NCBI GenBank assembly: GCA_021790695.1
Contig: JAJYGJ010000007.1
Span: 1 to 30,182 of the forward strand
Reading direction: 5' to 3'
Length of the DNA stretch: 30,182 bases
Origin: Nitrospirota bacterium
GTDB lineage: Bacteria; Nitrospirota; Thermodesulfovibrionia; Thermodesulfovibrionales; JdFR-88
The notes beneath the pieces are model-generated. The model worked only from the letters and a program-made list of their open reading frames with translations. It was not told where the DNA came from and made no database searches. Shown here piece by piece: positions 8,138-17,039 of this stretch; within the stretch, counting starts at the first letter, position 1, and each line of letters begins with the position of its first letter. Position numbers and translations under genes: made by a program.

Positions 8138-9517
8138 ATGCTAGTCAGGATCAGGCCGTTTCTGGACGTCGGCAAAATTTCAAGGGCCTTGGAGCGGGCC
8201 ACGGAGCTTGATGACCGTCCGATAAAGGAGTTCGAGATCGCCTTTGCCCGCCGGCTCGGGGCCCCCGGCGCGGCGGCCGTTGACAGGGGCAGGTCCGCCC
8301 TTCTGCTTGCCCTGAAAACATTGGGCATAAAGGGAGGTGATGAAGTCATCGTTCAATCTTATACCTTTCACGTGGTTGTTGACGCCATACTGGAGCTTGG
8401 CGCCAGACCGGTGCTCGCGGACAGCCGCCTGGACGATTTCAATGTAGACCCCCGCGCAATCGAAAGGGAAATAACCCCCAGGACAAGGGCGATCATCGTG
8501 ACCCATCTGGGCGTTCCATGCGATATGGGAGAAATCAGCGCCATTGCCCGGAAACATGACTGCTATCTCATAGAAAACTGCGCCCATACGCTTGATGCCC
8601 AGTGCGATGGGAAAAAGGCAGGCGGGTTCGGAGACGTGTCGTTCTACAGCTTCGATATCGACAAACCGATTTCGACCGGTGACGGCGGAATGCTCCTGAT
8701 CAACAACGCCGACCTCCTTGAAAAGGCGCGCGGCATACTTGACGGCTACGGCAGGGTGCCTTTTGAAAAAGAGAAGCAGACCGTTTACGGGCTCCTTCTG
8801 CAACATTTTGTGACCGGTGATGGGGTTTATCCCGAAGACGGCTTCCTGCCGGTCGACTTCGGCAAGAAAGCGGTAAAAAAAGACCGGCGTCTGCTGTCGC
8901 TTGTGGAAAAGGCGGCATGCCAGGGGGGTACCGATGGATTCCGCGAGCGCATATTGCCTTATCTGCAGCGCAATCGCCTGCTATGCGAAAAAAAATCCCG
9001 GACCGGAGATATCATTTCAAGGGCCGCCAGTCGGGCAGGTGTTGCCCTTGGCCGGATGAACATACCGAAAATAGATTCCCCCCTCCTGTTGATGAATTCC
9101 CTCAGGAGCGCGGTCGGCATCGAATGCCTGAAGGATTTTGACAACTGCAAGGCACTCCGGGACCAAAACACGCAATATTATATCGACCATCTGGACACGG
9201 CCGCATTCGGACACCCGCGGATAGACAAAGGGAAAAAGACCGCCTTCATCCGGTATGCCGTTTTGAACAATACGGGGTGCGAAAATTCCCGGATTACCGC
9301 AGCGGCAAGGAAACGGGGGTTCGAAATAGGCATCTTCAACTGGAGCGCGCCCGTCCACCTGTGTTATCCCTACAACAGGCTGCTGGATTTCGAACGGTCA
9401 AAATTACATAACAGCGAGCATCTGGGCAGGAGGCTCCTCAGCCTCCCGGTGCATCCCTACGTCGGCGAGGAGGCACTGGAGAGGATATGCCGCTTCCTGA
9501 ACGGTTTCACCTCCTGA
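8138..9517 (+). CDS. DegT/DnrJ/EryC1/StrS-family aminotransferase-like protein, divergent
   Basis: This 459-residue protein has the fold of PLP-dependent sugar aminotransferases, which convert keto-sugar nucleotides to amino sugars. The substrate and PLP region is clear: GDEVIVQSYTFHVVV (67-81), THLGVPCDM (122-130), the Schiff-base lysine K176 in SFDIDKPISTGDGG. At 145-151 the sequence reads IENCAHT where the family normally has IED. The Asp that pairs with the PLP pyridine nitrogen is thus Asn147. The protein is also longer than the usual 370-390 residues, with an insertion of about 80-100 residues after position 190. The substitution may mean altered chemistry. The ATG at 8138 has no strong ribosome binding site. 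It is 24 bases from the radical SAM gene. Confidence 0.83.
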   Translation: MLVRIRPFLDVGKISRALERATELDDRPIKEFEIAFARRLGAPGAAAVDRGRSALLLALKTLGIKGGDEVIVQSYTFHVVVDAILELGARPVLADSRLDDFNVDPRAIEREITPRTRAIIVTHLGVPCDMGEISAIARKHDCYLIENCAHTLDAQCDGKKAGGFGDVSFYSFDIDKPISTGDGGMLLINNADLLEKARGILDGYGRVPFEKEKQTVYGLLLQHFVTGDGVYPEDGFLPVDFGKKAVKKDRRLLSLVEKAACQGGTDGFRERILPYLQRNRLLCEKKSRTGDIISRAASRAGVALGRMNIPKIDSPLLLMNSLRSAVGIECLKDFDNCKALRDQNTQYYIDHLDTAAFGHPRIDKGKKTAFIRYAVLNNTGCENSRITAAARKRGFEIGIFNWSAPVHLCYPYNRLLDFERSKLHNSEHLGRRLLSLPVHPYVGEEALERICRFLNGFTS

Positions 9518-9530
9518 ACGGTTTTGCCGA

Positions 9531-10502
9531 ATGACAGGCAGGCACATGCAAGGCGATCTTCTTACCGACAGTATCCCTTATACCAATTCGATCTTCCAGC
9601 AGCCGTGGTGGCTTGACGCGGTCGCGCCCGGCCGATGGCGTGAGATTGCGATAAAGAAGGGGGAGGAAACCCTCCTGAGATTCCCCTATGTGACAGAGTC
9701 GAAAAATGGTTTTACCACCCTGAGCATGCCGCCCGTCACGCAAACCCTCGGGCCGTGGTTGAAACCCCGGCAGGGAAAGCACTCCAGCCAGTTGTCCCTT
9801 CAGAAGGAGCTGATGGCAGAGCTTATCCGGCGGTTGCCGCCCTTCGACAGCTTCTACCAGAGGTTCCATTATTCCATAACCAACTGGCTTCCCTTCTACT
9901 GGAACGGGTTTAGCCAGACGACACGTTATACCTATGTCATTGAGGACCTGAAAAATCCGGACAGGATCTGGGACCAAATGAAATCAAACATCCGCAACAA
10001 GATACGAAAGGCGGAAAAGTCCGGCGTCAGGGTGGTAGATTCCGATGACATCGAGACGTTTCTTGATTTAAACGAGATGACCTTTAAACGGCAGGGGCTG
10101 CCGCTGCCTTTTCCGAGGGATTTCGCGCGGCGGCTGAATTCGGCATGCGTCAGTAAAGGCGCCCGCAAGCTCTACATTGCATACGGTCCGGACGGCCGCC
10201 CCCAAACCGGCCTTTTTTGCGTTCATGACGGATATTGCATGTACAATCTGCTGCAGGGCGGCGACCCCGCATTAAGGGGAAGCGGCGCCAATGCGCTCGC
10301 CATGTGGGAGTCGATAAAATTCGCCTCGAAAACGGCCGAGGTATACGATTTTGAAGGCTCCATGATTGAACCGATCGAAGAATTTTTCCACAGTTTCGGC
10401 GCAATCCAGAAACCGTATTTCGAGATATCGAAGGTAAACAGCCGCAGGCTGAAGATGCGCCATTATGGACGCGAACTCCTGAAAGTCCTCCTGCACAGGT
10501 AA
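9531..10502 (+). CDS. FemAB/GNAT-like acyl- or aminoacyl-transferase (first copy)
   Basis: This 323-residue protein belongs to the FemAB-like branch of the GNAT superfamily found in polysaccharide loci. Members transfer an acyl or aminoacyl group to an amine. Visible marks are the N-terminal IFQQPWWLDAV segment (21-31), NIRNKIRKAEKSGV in the middle (a typical GNAT-like basic helix), and the C-terminal YDFEGSMIEPIEEFF near 272-286. The protein at 21353 shares these blocks in the same order, so the two are paralogues. It is directly followed by a deacetylase, as is its paralogue. There is no signal peptide. ATG 9546, after a weak AGGCAGG, is an alternative start. The donor and acceptor are unknown. 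Confidence 0.75.
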   Translation: MTGRHMQGDLLTDSIPYTNSIFQQPWWLDAVAPGRWREIAIKKGEETLLRFPYVTESKNGFTTLSMPPVTQTLGPWLKPRQGKHSSQLSLQKELMAELIRRLPPFDSFYQRFHYSITNWLPFYWNGFSQTTRYTYVIEDLKNPDRIWDQMKSNIRNKIRKAEKSGVRVVDSDDIETFLDLNEMTFKRQGLPLPFPRDFARRLNSACVSKGARKLYIAYGPDGRPQTGLFCVHDGYCMYNLLQGGDPALRGSGANALAMWESIKFASKTAEVYDFEGSMIEPIEEFFHSFGAIQKPYFEISKVNSRRLKMRHYGRELLKVLLHR

Positions 10503-10547
10503 ATAAAACTGACAATCGACAGATAAGACACGCGAAACCGGACCAGG

Positions 10548-11918
10548 ATGATTACGATACGCATCGCCGATAATTTCATACCCGAAAGGACGTACAGCAT
10601 CGACGTCCTGTTTTCGGAGTTCCTGGGGCTCGACTATAAAATCATGGTCGATAACGCCGCGCGCGACTATGAGATAATTCTGGAAAACGGCAATACCCTT
10701 CTGGTGAGGGACATTTTCTTCGGGAAGTTCAAAGACGGCCTGGATTATCTCGATGAGGACCAAATCCCCCTGAAGACGCCCCATTTCGAAAACCCGTTTA
10801 CTGCGGCGTCGGATATCCCGGCAATTTTCGGCACCGATGAGCTTGTAATCAGGCAGGGGAAAATCGTCTGCGGCATCGACATCTTCGCATCTTCCTTTTT
10901 CATGCTTACCCGCTGGGAGGAATGCGCGAACAAGAGCAGGGATTCTCACGACCGTTTCCCAGCTCATGAGTCGCTGGCCCATAAACGGCGCTTTCTCCAT
11001 CGCGCGGTCGTCAACGAGTACGTTGAGATGCTGTGGAACATGCTGAGCCATCTAAAGTGCGGACAGGCGAGGAAGGAAAGGGCATTCAGGATTTTTGCGA
11101 CCCATGATGTGGACGCCCCCTTCCTTCATGCGATGAAAAGCCCGCTTGCCGCCGTAAGGCAGATGGGCGGGGACCTTATCAGGAGGAAGGACCCGAGGGC
11201 CGCCCTTGACAATTTCAATTCCTGGTCGAAAATAGCCGGCGGCGATGCGAAACGGGACCCCTATAATACGTTTGGCTTCATCATGGACCTCAGCGAGCAA
11301 TTCGGCCTGCAAAGCACCTTCCTCTTCATGGCCGACCGCAGGCAGCCGGAATATGACGGAAATTACAGCATCGGCCACAGGTCCCTGAGAAGGCTTATGG
11401 CGGACATGCACGGCAGGGGACACGATATCGGTCTTCATGCGAGTTACGGGTCCTTTGACGACCGGAAACAGACGAAAAAAGAGTTGGACATATTAAAAGC
11501 CGTCTGCTTTGAGGAGGGCATCGGACAGCGGCAGTGGATGAGCCGCCAGCACTTCCTGCGGTGGGAGACGCCGACCACTTTCAATAACCTCGAGACCGCG
11601 GGCATAAATTATGATTCCACGCTGTCCTATGCCGACGCGGCGGGCTTTCGCTGCGGCGTCTGTTATGATTACCCTGCTTTCAATATCCTGGAGCGGGCCC
11701 GCCTCAATCTGCGCGAAAGACCGCTGCTGGTCATGGAATGCACGATAATCGATGAACGCTATATGGGCCTCGGGGCCGGAGAAGCGGCCTTTTCCTTTAT
11801 TAAATCGATCAAGGACACATGCCGCCGTTTTAAAGGCGATTTCGTAATCCTCTGGCATAATACCAGACTCGTTGCCTCGCCGGAGCGCCGGCTCTACAGC
11901 AGGATACTGAGGGCCTGA
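10548..11918 (+). CDS. Two-domain polysaccharide deacetylase family protein (HDVD type)
   Basis: This 456-residue protein has an N-terminal domain of about 170 residues of the kind often found ahead of deacetylases in such loci. A deacetylase-like beta/alpha barrel follows. Barrel motifs are THDVD (185-189, equivalent to TFDD), HDIGLHASY (292-300, motif 2 with a single His in the HxxxH position), RQHFLRW (333-339, motif 3-like) and WHNT near the C-terminus. The absence of the second motif 2 histidine is, as far as I know, typical of this HDVD subgroup. Deacetylation is therefore likely but not certain. No signal peptide is visible. The ribosome binding site is weak. It follows the FemAB-like gene by 45 bases, a pairing repeated at 21353-23136. 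Confidence 0.83.
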   Translation: MITIRIADNFIPERTYSIDVLFSEFLGLDYKIMVDNAARDYEIILENGNTLLVRDIFFGKFKDGLDYLDEDQIPLKTPHFENPFTAASDIPAIFGTDELVIRQGKIVCGIDIFASSFFMLTRWEECANKSRDSHDRFPAHESLAHKRRFLHRAVVNEYVEMLWNMLSHLKCGQARKERAFRIFATHDVDAPFLHAMKSPLAAVRQMGGDLIRRKDPRAALDNFNSWSKIAGGDAKRDPYNTFGFIMDLSEQFGLQSTFLFMADRRQPEYDGNYSIGHRSLRRLMADMHGRGHDIGLHASYGSFDDRKQTKKELDILKAVCFEEGIGQRQWMSRQHFLRWETPTTFNNLETAGINYDSTLSYADAAGFRCGVCYDYPAFNILERARLNLRERPLLVMECTIIDERYMGLGAGEAAFSFIKSIKDTCRRFKGDFVILWHNTRLVASPERRLYSRILRA

Positions 11919-11926
11919 GGCTCCTG

Positions 11927-12865
11927 ATGCGCGGCCCTTTAATCAGCGTAATAATGCCGCTCTATAATAAACGGCCGTATGTCGCCCGGTCCATAGGGAG
12001 CATAATGGAGCAGACCTACCGCGCCTGGGAGCTGATAATCGTCGATGACGGCTCCACTGACGGCTCGTCGGATGCGGTCCCCCGGGGCGACCGGCGGATC
12101 AAGCTGCTGCGGCAGGCCAACATGGGACCGGCGGCCGCGCGCAATAAGGCGTTCCGTGCGGCCGCAGGGCAATATCTCGCATTTATCGACGCCGATGACT
12201 GCTATTACCCCTACAAGCTCGAACATGAAATGGGGCTCCTGTGGCAGCGGCAGAAGGCCGAATGGATGATGTCGGCTTACGATTATCAGTTGAACGGCAG
12301 GACAACCAGGCATTACATGAAAGACATAGGCGGGGCGGAGATCAAGGAAGAGACGAGGGTCTTCGAAGACGCCCTCACCGAGCTGACAGTCGCCGGCTGG
12401 CCCAGCGACGGCCTGTTCATGAAAAAGACATTGTTTGAACGGCTGTCCGGTTTCAACGAGGACATGAGGTACGGCGAGATCACCGAGCTTATATTGCGGT
12501 GCGCCCTCATGCAGCCAAGGGTGCTGATATGTCACATCCCCCTCTATCTTCATATAGATGTGCCGGAGAGTACGGCAAAGGCGACGAAGCACAAAAATGA
12601 ATATCACCGGCACATGGGGATGAGCCTGCACGATCTCGGCAAAAAGTACCCGCGATATGCCGCGTTCCTGATGAGCGGCAGCTCCGCCTGCATGATCTCA
12701 TATGGCGCGTCTCTGGTGCTTGGCGGAAGGGGCAAAGAGGCCCGCAGGTTCCTCCGAGAGGAGTTTCCTTTTGAGCGCGACATACGTTGGTGGAAACTGT
12801 GGACGACCAGCTGGTTGCCAGCGCGGCTGCTTGTCCGGATGCTGAAGACGGTCAAAGGGTGGTGA
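11927..12865 (+). CDS. Family 2 glycosyltransferase
   Basis: This 312-residue GT-A fold enzyme starts with ISVIMPLYNKRPYV (6-19). It has the donor-binding VDDGSTDGS (39-47) and the metal site DADD (88-91). The block NMGPAAARNKAF (65-76) is typical of GT2 enzymes that extend O-antigen chains. GAGG from the preceding stop region lies six bases before the ATG, which supports this start. It is eight bases from the deacetylase and four from the beta-helix gene, so it is firmly inside the operon. The last 50 residues are basic and may touch the membrane. Donor and linkage are unknown. Confidence 0.9.
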   Translation: MRGPLISVIMPLYNKRPYVARSIGSIMEQTYRAWELIIVDDGSTDGSSDAVPRGDRRIKLLRQANMGPAAARNKAFRAAAGQYLAFIDADDCYYPYKLEHEMGLLWQRQKAEWMMSAYDYQLNGRTTRHYMKDIGGAEIKEETRVFEDALTELTVAGWPSDGLFMKKTLFERLSGFNEDMRYGEITELILRCALMQPRVLICHIPLYLHIDVPESTAKATKHKNEYHRHMGMSLHDLGKKYPRYAAFLMSGSSACMISYGASLVLGGRGKEARRFLREEFPFERDIRWWKLWTTSWLPARLLVRMLKTVKGW

Positions 12866-12869
12866 TAAA

Positions 12870-14345
12870 ATGCGCGAATTCTACAAGCCGGGAATAATGA
12901 TTATTCTCTTGGCGATCATTTTTTGCCTCTCCGGCGCCCTCATTGGAGACGCCCTTGCGGCGGTCTATTATGTATCGCCCACTGGCAACGATGACGCCCG
13001 GGGCACATACGCGGCGCCATGGGCAACTTTCATCAGGGCCATGATAGCCCTCAGGCCGGGCGACAGCCTGTATCTGAAGGACGGCGTCTATTACCAATCT
13101 CTTGATGTAACGGTGTCGGGCAGGGCCGGCAAGGCGATAGTTTTCAGGGCGGTAAATGACGGCAAGGCCGTCGTCGACGGCCGGTGGATAATGAGGGCGC
13201 TGCGGATCGCCAACCGCTCCCATGTCGAAGTGGACGGCATAACCTTCAGACATAGCGGCGGCGGCTCCAACGCCCATGGACTGGATATAAGCGGTTCCGA
13301 CCATATAGTGCTAAAGCGGGTCATTGCCGACGGCTCCTCGGGGTACAATTCCGCTGTAATCAGCCTCTGCGGGGTAAAAGACAGTTTAATCGAGGACTGC
13401 GCGGGGTCGGGGCCGGGCAGGGTCGTCCTAAACATACTCGACTGCAGGAATATAACCGTAAGACGGTGCTGGCTCGACTGGTCGGGCCCCAGCACCGGCG
13501 GCGGGGACACCTCAAGCATCGCCCAGATATATGACTCCTCCCACGTGCTAATGGAAAATAATATCGGCGTCAACATGACCCACACGCCGACCGACGACCT
13601 GAGCATATGGGCGCATTACAAGAACGCCGATCACAATACGTTTATAGGAAATGTCGTCTATCATACCTCGGCCTATTCGGCGGGCGGTTTCAGGGACACT
13701 GCCGAATATGGAAGCCATTCATCATATGGGCGGTTTGAAGATAACGTCTCAATATTGCCCGTCGCGGGGGCCTACCACAGTGTGGACGCCGACGTTATCG
13801 GGACAGACCATCACATCTCGAAAAACAATACTTATGTGGGAGACGGCGGAGGCGAAGGCTTTTTTGTCCACGAACGGCCCAACAGGGCGGACCAGGTAAC
13901 GACAGCGGCGGTGGAAAACTGCTCCTTCATCAATGTGGGGGCCGGAATTTATGCAAGCAGCAGCGGCGACAACACGGTTTCCGCGCACAAATACAATAAT
14001 TTCTACAAGGTGCAGGCATGCCTTTGGAACAAGAAACAAATGGTCCCTCCGGGGCTCGACAGGTCGGAGAAATGCAATACCTTGAACCCCGGATACGACG
14101 CCAGGTACGGAAAAGGCGCTTATCTTATGGCGCCGGCGGCGCTCAAAGGCAAGGGAGAAGCCGGGGCGGACATAGGCGCATCGGTGATATACCGCTATCA
14201 AAACGGGGTGCTCACCGGCGTGCCGCTTTGGCCCTGGCCCATGGAGGCCAGAATTCTCGCCGAGTTCCACCTGAGCCCCACCTGGGAGGCAAAGGGAGGC
14301 ATATGGAAGAGCTTGGCGGGGGTATACCCCCGCGGGAAAAAATGA
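12870..14345 (+). CDS. Secreted right-handed parallel beta-helix protein
   Basis: This 491-residue protein starts with a clear signal peptide: a basic start, a hydrophobic core IMIILLAIIFCLSG (9-22) and a likely cleavage site after ALA near 30-31. The mature part opens with YYVSPTGNDDARGT, the entry motif of many pectate-lyase-like beta-helices. Repeated short coils follow (VEVDGITF, IVLKRVIADG, SLIEDCAG, ITVRRCWLDW, VLMENNIGV). The C-terminal DIGASV...PLWPWPME block recurs in this group. It is the only clearly exported soluble protein in the window. Parallel beta-helices in glycan loci act as lyases, epimerases or hydrolases, so a role in trimming or editing the polysaccharide in the periplasm is plausible. 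I cannot assign catalytic residues. GGTGA lies just before the ATG. Confidence 0.87.
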   Translation: MREFYKPGIMIILLAIIFCLSGALIGDALAAVYYVSPTGNDDARGTYAAPWATFIRAMIALRPGDSLYLKDGVYYQSLDVTVSGRAGKAIVFRAVNDGKAVVDGRWIMRALRIANRSHVEVDGITFRHSGGGSNAHGLDISGSDHIVLKRVIADGSSGYNSAVISLCGVKDSLIEDCAGSGPGRVVLNILDCRNITVRRCWLDWSGPSTGGGDTSSIAQIYDSSHVLMENNIGVNMTHTPTDDLSIWAHYKNADHNTFIGNVVYHTSAYSAGGFRDTAEYGSHSSYGRFEDNVSILPVAGAYHSVDADVIGTDHHISKNNTYVGDGGGEGFFVHERPNRADQVTTAAVENCSFINVGAGIYASSSGDNTVSAHKYNNFYKVQACLWNKKQMVPPGLDRSEKCNTLNPGYDARYGKGAYLMAPAALKGKGEAGADIGASVIYRYQNGVLTGVPLWPWPMEARILAEFHLSPTWEAKGGIWKSLAGVYPRGKK

Positions 14346-15646
14346 AGGGAAAGGTCCTAATCATAGCATACTGCTTCCCCCCGATGCAGGTCATAGGCTC
14401 CCAGCGCCCCTACGGGCTGGCCAAGTATCTTAAGCATTTCGGATGGGACCCGACGGTGCTGACAATCAGGCACGCAGGCAATTTTCCGCGCGGAATCAGA
14501 GTGCTGCCCACGGAATACTCCGACAGAATCGCCTCGATAAAGAGGCTGGCGGGATTTAATCCCGCGGCAGGAGTCCATCAGCAAATGGGAATACCGGTCA
14601 CTAAACATTTCAGTTACCCCACATTAAGGAGCAAGGCCATTAAGGCATTCAGGGAACTCGTCGCCTTCCCGGATGAGGAGATAGGATGGTACGGGCACGC
14701 CGTCGAAACAGCATCACGACTTATGGATGAAGAGAAGATTGACGCCATTATAAGCACCTCTTTTCCTGTCACATCTCATCTGGTAGCAAAAAAACTGAAG
14801 CAGAAGTACGGGGTCCCGTGGATCGCCGATCTCCGCGACCTCTGGACGCAGAACCACTATTACGGAAAATTCGAGGCAGTGCGCTTCCTCGAACGGCGCC
14901 TTGAATTGAAGACCTTATCATGCGCCGATGCGCTGGTCACCATTTCGCGGCCCCTCGCTGACGCGCTTAAAGGACTCCACGCCGGCAAGGATGTACGGTG
15001 CATCACCAACGGCTTTGATCCGGATGATTTCAAGGGCGCCCCGTCAAACCTCACGGAAAAATTCAGCATAACCCATACCGGCAGACTCTACAACGGCAGG
15101 AGAGACCCCTCGATGCTGCTGGAGGCGACCGCAAGGCTGATCAGTGAAAACAGGATAGACAGTACGGACATGGAGATAGCGTTCTACGGGCCGAGTGAGG
15201 AATGGCTCACCGCCGATATAAACAAATACGGCCTGAAGGACATCGTAAAGGTCCGCGGGTCCGTACCGAGGCAGGAGGCCATCTGGAAACAGAAGGAATC
15301 CCAGCTCCTGCTGCTTTTATTATGGAATGATGAAAGGGAGAGAGGCGTGTATACCGGCAAACTGTTCGAATATCTCGGGGCCAGGCGGCCCATCCTTGCG
15401 ATTGGCGGGGCAAACAGCATAGTAAAGGACCTGCTGGCCGATACGGGTTCAGGCCGTCTCGCCGAAGACAGCCGGCAGCTTGAAACGATCCTGATGCAGT
15501 ATTATCGGGAGTTTAAAAGCTCGGGAGAAGTCGCGTACCATGCCAATGACAGGCTTGAGCATTATTCATACAACTCGATAGCCCGGCAGTACTCAAGGAT
15601 ATTATACGAAGTGACGGCATTGCGGCCAAATGGGGGCAGACCATGA
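14342..15646 (+). CDS. Family 4-type glycosyltransferase (GT-B fold)
   Basis: This 434-residue protein opens with a GT-B N-domain of the type found in many O-antigen enzymes: VLIIAYCFPPMQVIGSQRP (4-22), where Gly-Ser-Gln-Arg contacts the acceptor side. It also carries WIADLRDLWTQN, TISRPLA, ITNGFDPDDF and the donor-site segment TGKLFEYLGARRP near 337-349. It transfers a sugar from a nucleotide donor to a lipid-linked acceptor at the cytoplasmic face. The start is the ATG that overlaps the preceding TGA by four bases, so translation is coupled to the beta-helix gene. The frame is open upstream to 14018, but that part is shadow of the beta-helix gene. Specificity is unknown. Confidence 0.88.
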   Translation: MKGKVLIIAYCFPPMQVIGSQRPYGLAKYLKHFGWDPTVLTIRHAGNFPRGIRVLPTEYSDRIASIKRLAGFNPAAGVHQQMGIPVTKHFSYPTLRSKAIKAFRELVAFPDEEIGWYGHAVETASRLMDEEKIDAIISTSFPVTSHLVAKKLKQKYGVPWIADLRDLWTQNHYYGKFEAVRFLERRLELKTLSCADALVTISRPLADALKGLHAGKDVRCITNGFDPDDFKGAPSNLTEKFSITHTGRLYNGRRDPSMLLEATARLISENRIDSTDMEIAFYGPSEEWLTADINKYGLKDIVKVRGSVPRQEAIWKQKESQLLLLLLWNDERERGVYTGKLFEYLGARRPILAIGGANSIVKDLLADTGSGRLAEDSRQLETILMQYYREFKSSGEVAYHANDRLEHYSYNSIARQYSRILYEVTALRPNGGRP

Positions 15647-17037
15647 ATGCAATATCCCAAACGTCGGGCATCAACCCCAAAATCCTTGCGGCCGTTGTCG
15701 CATTGCCCCTGGCTGTCCTTGTTGCGATTGCCATAACCCAGGTCGAATGGAGCTACGCCGCGCTGTTGTTATGCGCTCCCTTTATCGTCTATCTTGCCAT
15801 GAAAAGGCCTTTTATATTTCCTTTCGGGTTATATGTTTTTTCAATCCCTTTCGAGAACCTGCTGGTGATGAACGGGTCTGCGCACGGGGCGACCTTGACA
15901 AGGCTGCTGGGCGTAGTGGCGATACTCGCCCTGTTGCTGAAAGGCGCTTTCGAAAGGAGGCTCAAGAAGCCCGATAAGATTGACCTGTGGTGGATATTAT
16001 TCACCCTCTACTGCCTGCTGTCCATTTTATGGTCCATCTCTTCCAGCTTGCCACTTGTGAGGGTCCAAACGATTATCGGCCTTATCGGGCTTTACGTGGT
16101 CGTCTCTTCATACCGGGTGCAGGGAAAAGAATATGAATCGGTGAAATGGCTAATATTGGCGGGCGGCGCCCTGTCCTCGATATTTACAATTTACGCCTAC
16201 CATAAGGGACTGGTCAATTTCGGGGAGGCTGAACGGGTGTCTTTAATGTCCTTGGACAGCGCCAGCGGCATCGGCGGAGCAAACAAGCAGGCATTTGACA
16301 TGCTCCTGCCGCTTTCCGTATGCATGGGGATGCTCCTGAAGAAGGGAAGGCCCCTGGCGAAAGGCTCTCTTTTTCTCGTCCTTTTTGTGATGTTCTTCGG
16401 CATAATGATCACCGGTTCGCGCGGAGGCCTGGCGGCGGCGATCGTTGTCCTGCTATGCTTCATCTTCTACTCGAAAAACAGACTGAAATTCGCGGCCGCG
16501 GCATCCATAATCCTGGTCACAACGTTTGCGATGACTCCGCAGTTCTATCTTGACCGTATTAACCGCTCGGCGGAAACTCATGCCAGCGGAAGGACCGATA
16601 TCTGGCGGGTCGGATTGAAGGCAATGGAAAAATACTGGCTTTTCGGCGCAGGGCTCGACTGTTTTCCGAATGCATACACCGAGTTTGTCAACTACTCTCC
16701 CGTGTATATGGGGTTCGACAGGGCCCCGCACAATATATTCGTGGGGACGTTCGTTGAACTGGGTATTATCGGCGGCCTCCTGATGGTCATCGCGCTGATC
16801 AAACATTACGCGGCCATAGGGCATTACGCGGCCATAGGGGGGAAAGGCGGCAGACCCGACGCAGATCAAATTATCCTGAAGGCGGCCTTTTGGGCGCTGC
16901 TGGTCGGAGGCCTGTCGCAGGACGTCGTATGGTATAAATCATTTTGGCTGCTCTGGATGATGATAGTGATGCAAAAGTATGCATCGCAAACCGGAGGGGA
17001 CCGCTTGGACCGCATAGGGGCCCGGAAAGGCCAATAA
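15643..17037 (+). CDS. O-antigen ligase / polymerase (WaaL/Wzy_C family)
   Basis: This 464-residue integral membrane protein has about ten or more hydrophobic segments. The Wzy_C/WaaL signature is clear: GSRGG (258-262) ending a membrane helix, SGRTDIW (315-321), then a periplasmic loop with APHNIF (361-366) whose histidine matches the essential His of WaaL. Such enzymes join or polymerise undecaprenyl-linked glycans in the periplasm. With a Wzm/Wzt exporter present, a ligase role is more natural than a polymerase role, but the sequence cannot decide. It overlaps the preceding GT4 by ATGA. A perfect 18-base tandem duplication (16804-16839) doubles the residues HYAAIG at 388-399, close to the end of a membrane segment. 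Confidence 0.87.
   Translation: MNAISQTSGINPKILAAVVALPLAVLVAIAITQVEWSYAALLLCAPFIVYLAMKRPFIFPFGLYVFSIPFENLLVMNGSAHGATLTRLLGVVAILALLLKGAFERRLKKPDKIDLWWILFTLYCLLSILWSISSSLPLVRVQTIIGLIGLYVVVSSYRVQGKEYESVKWLILAGGALSSIFTIYAYHKGLVNFGEAERVSLMSLDSASGIGGANKQAFDMLLPLSVCMGMLLKKGRPLAKGSLFLVLFVMFFGIMITGSRGGLAAAIVVLLCFIFYSKNRLKFAAAASIILVTTFAMTPQFYLDRINRSAETHASGRTDIWRVGLKAMEKYWLFGAGLDCFPNAYTEFVNYSPVYMGFDRAPHNIFVGTFVELGIIGGLLMVIALIKHYAAIGHYAAIGGKGGRPDADQIILKAAFWALLVGGLSQDVVWYKSFWLLWMMIVMQKYASQTGGDRLDRIGARKGQ
16804..16839 (+). repeat. Perfect 18-base tandem duplication in the ligase gene
   Basis: The unit CATTACGCGGCCATAGGG occurs twice back to back (16804-16821 and 16822-16839) with no mismatch. The unit is a multiple of three, so it keeps the frame and doubles the six residues HYAAIG. 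Exact identity including third codon positions indicates a recent slippage event or ongoing instability. Confidence 0.9.
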
Positions 17038-17039
17038 CC

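Noticed and set aside
14018..14341. Upstream extension of the GT4 reading frame
   Set aside because: It overlaps the beta-helix gene and is Arg/Gly-rich shadow sequence. The ATGA start at 14342 fits the family.
16944..17039. Upstream extension of the AsnB reading frame
   Set aside because: The glutaminase Cys must be residue 2 after Met, which fixes the start at 17040.
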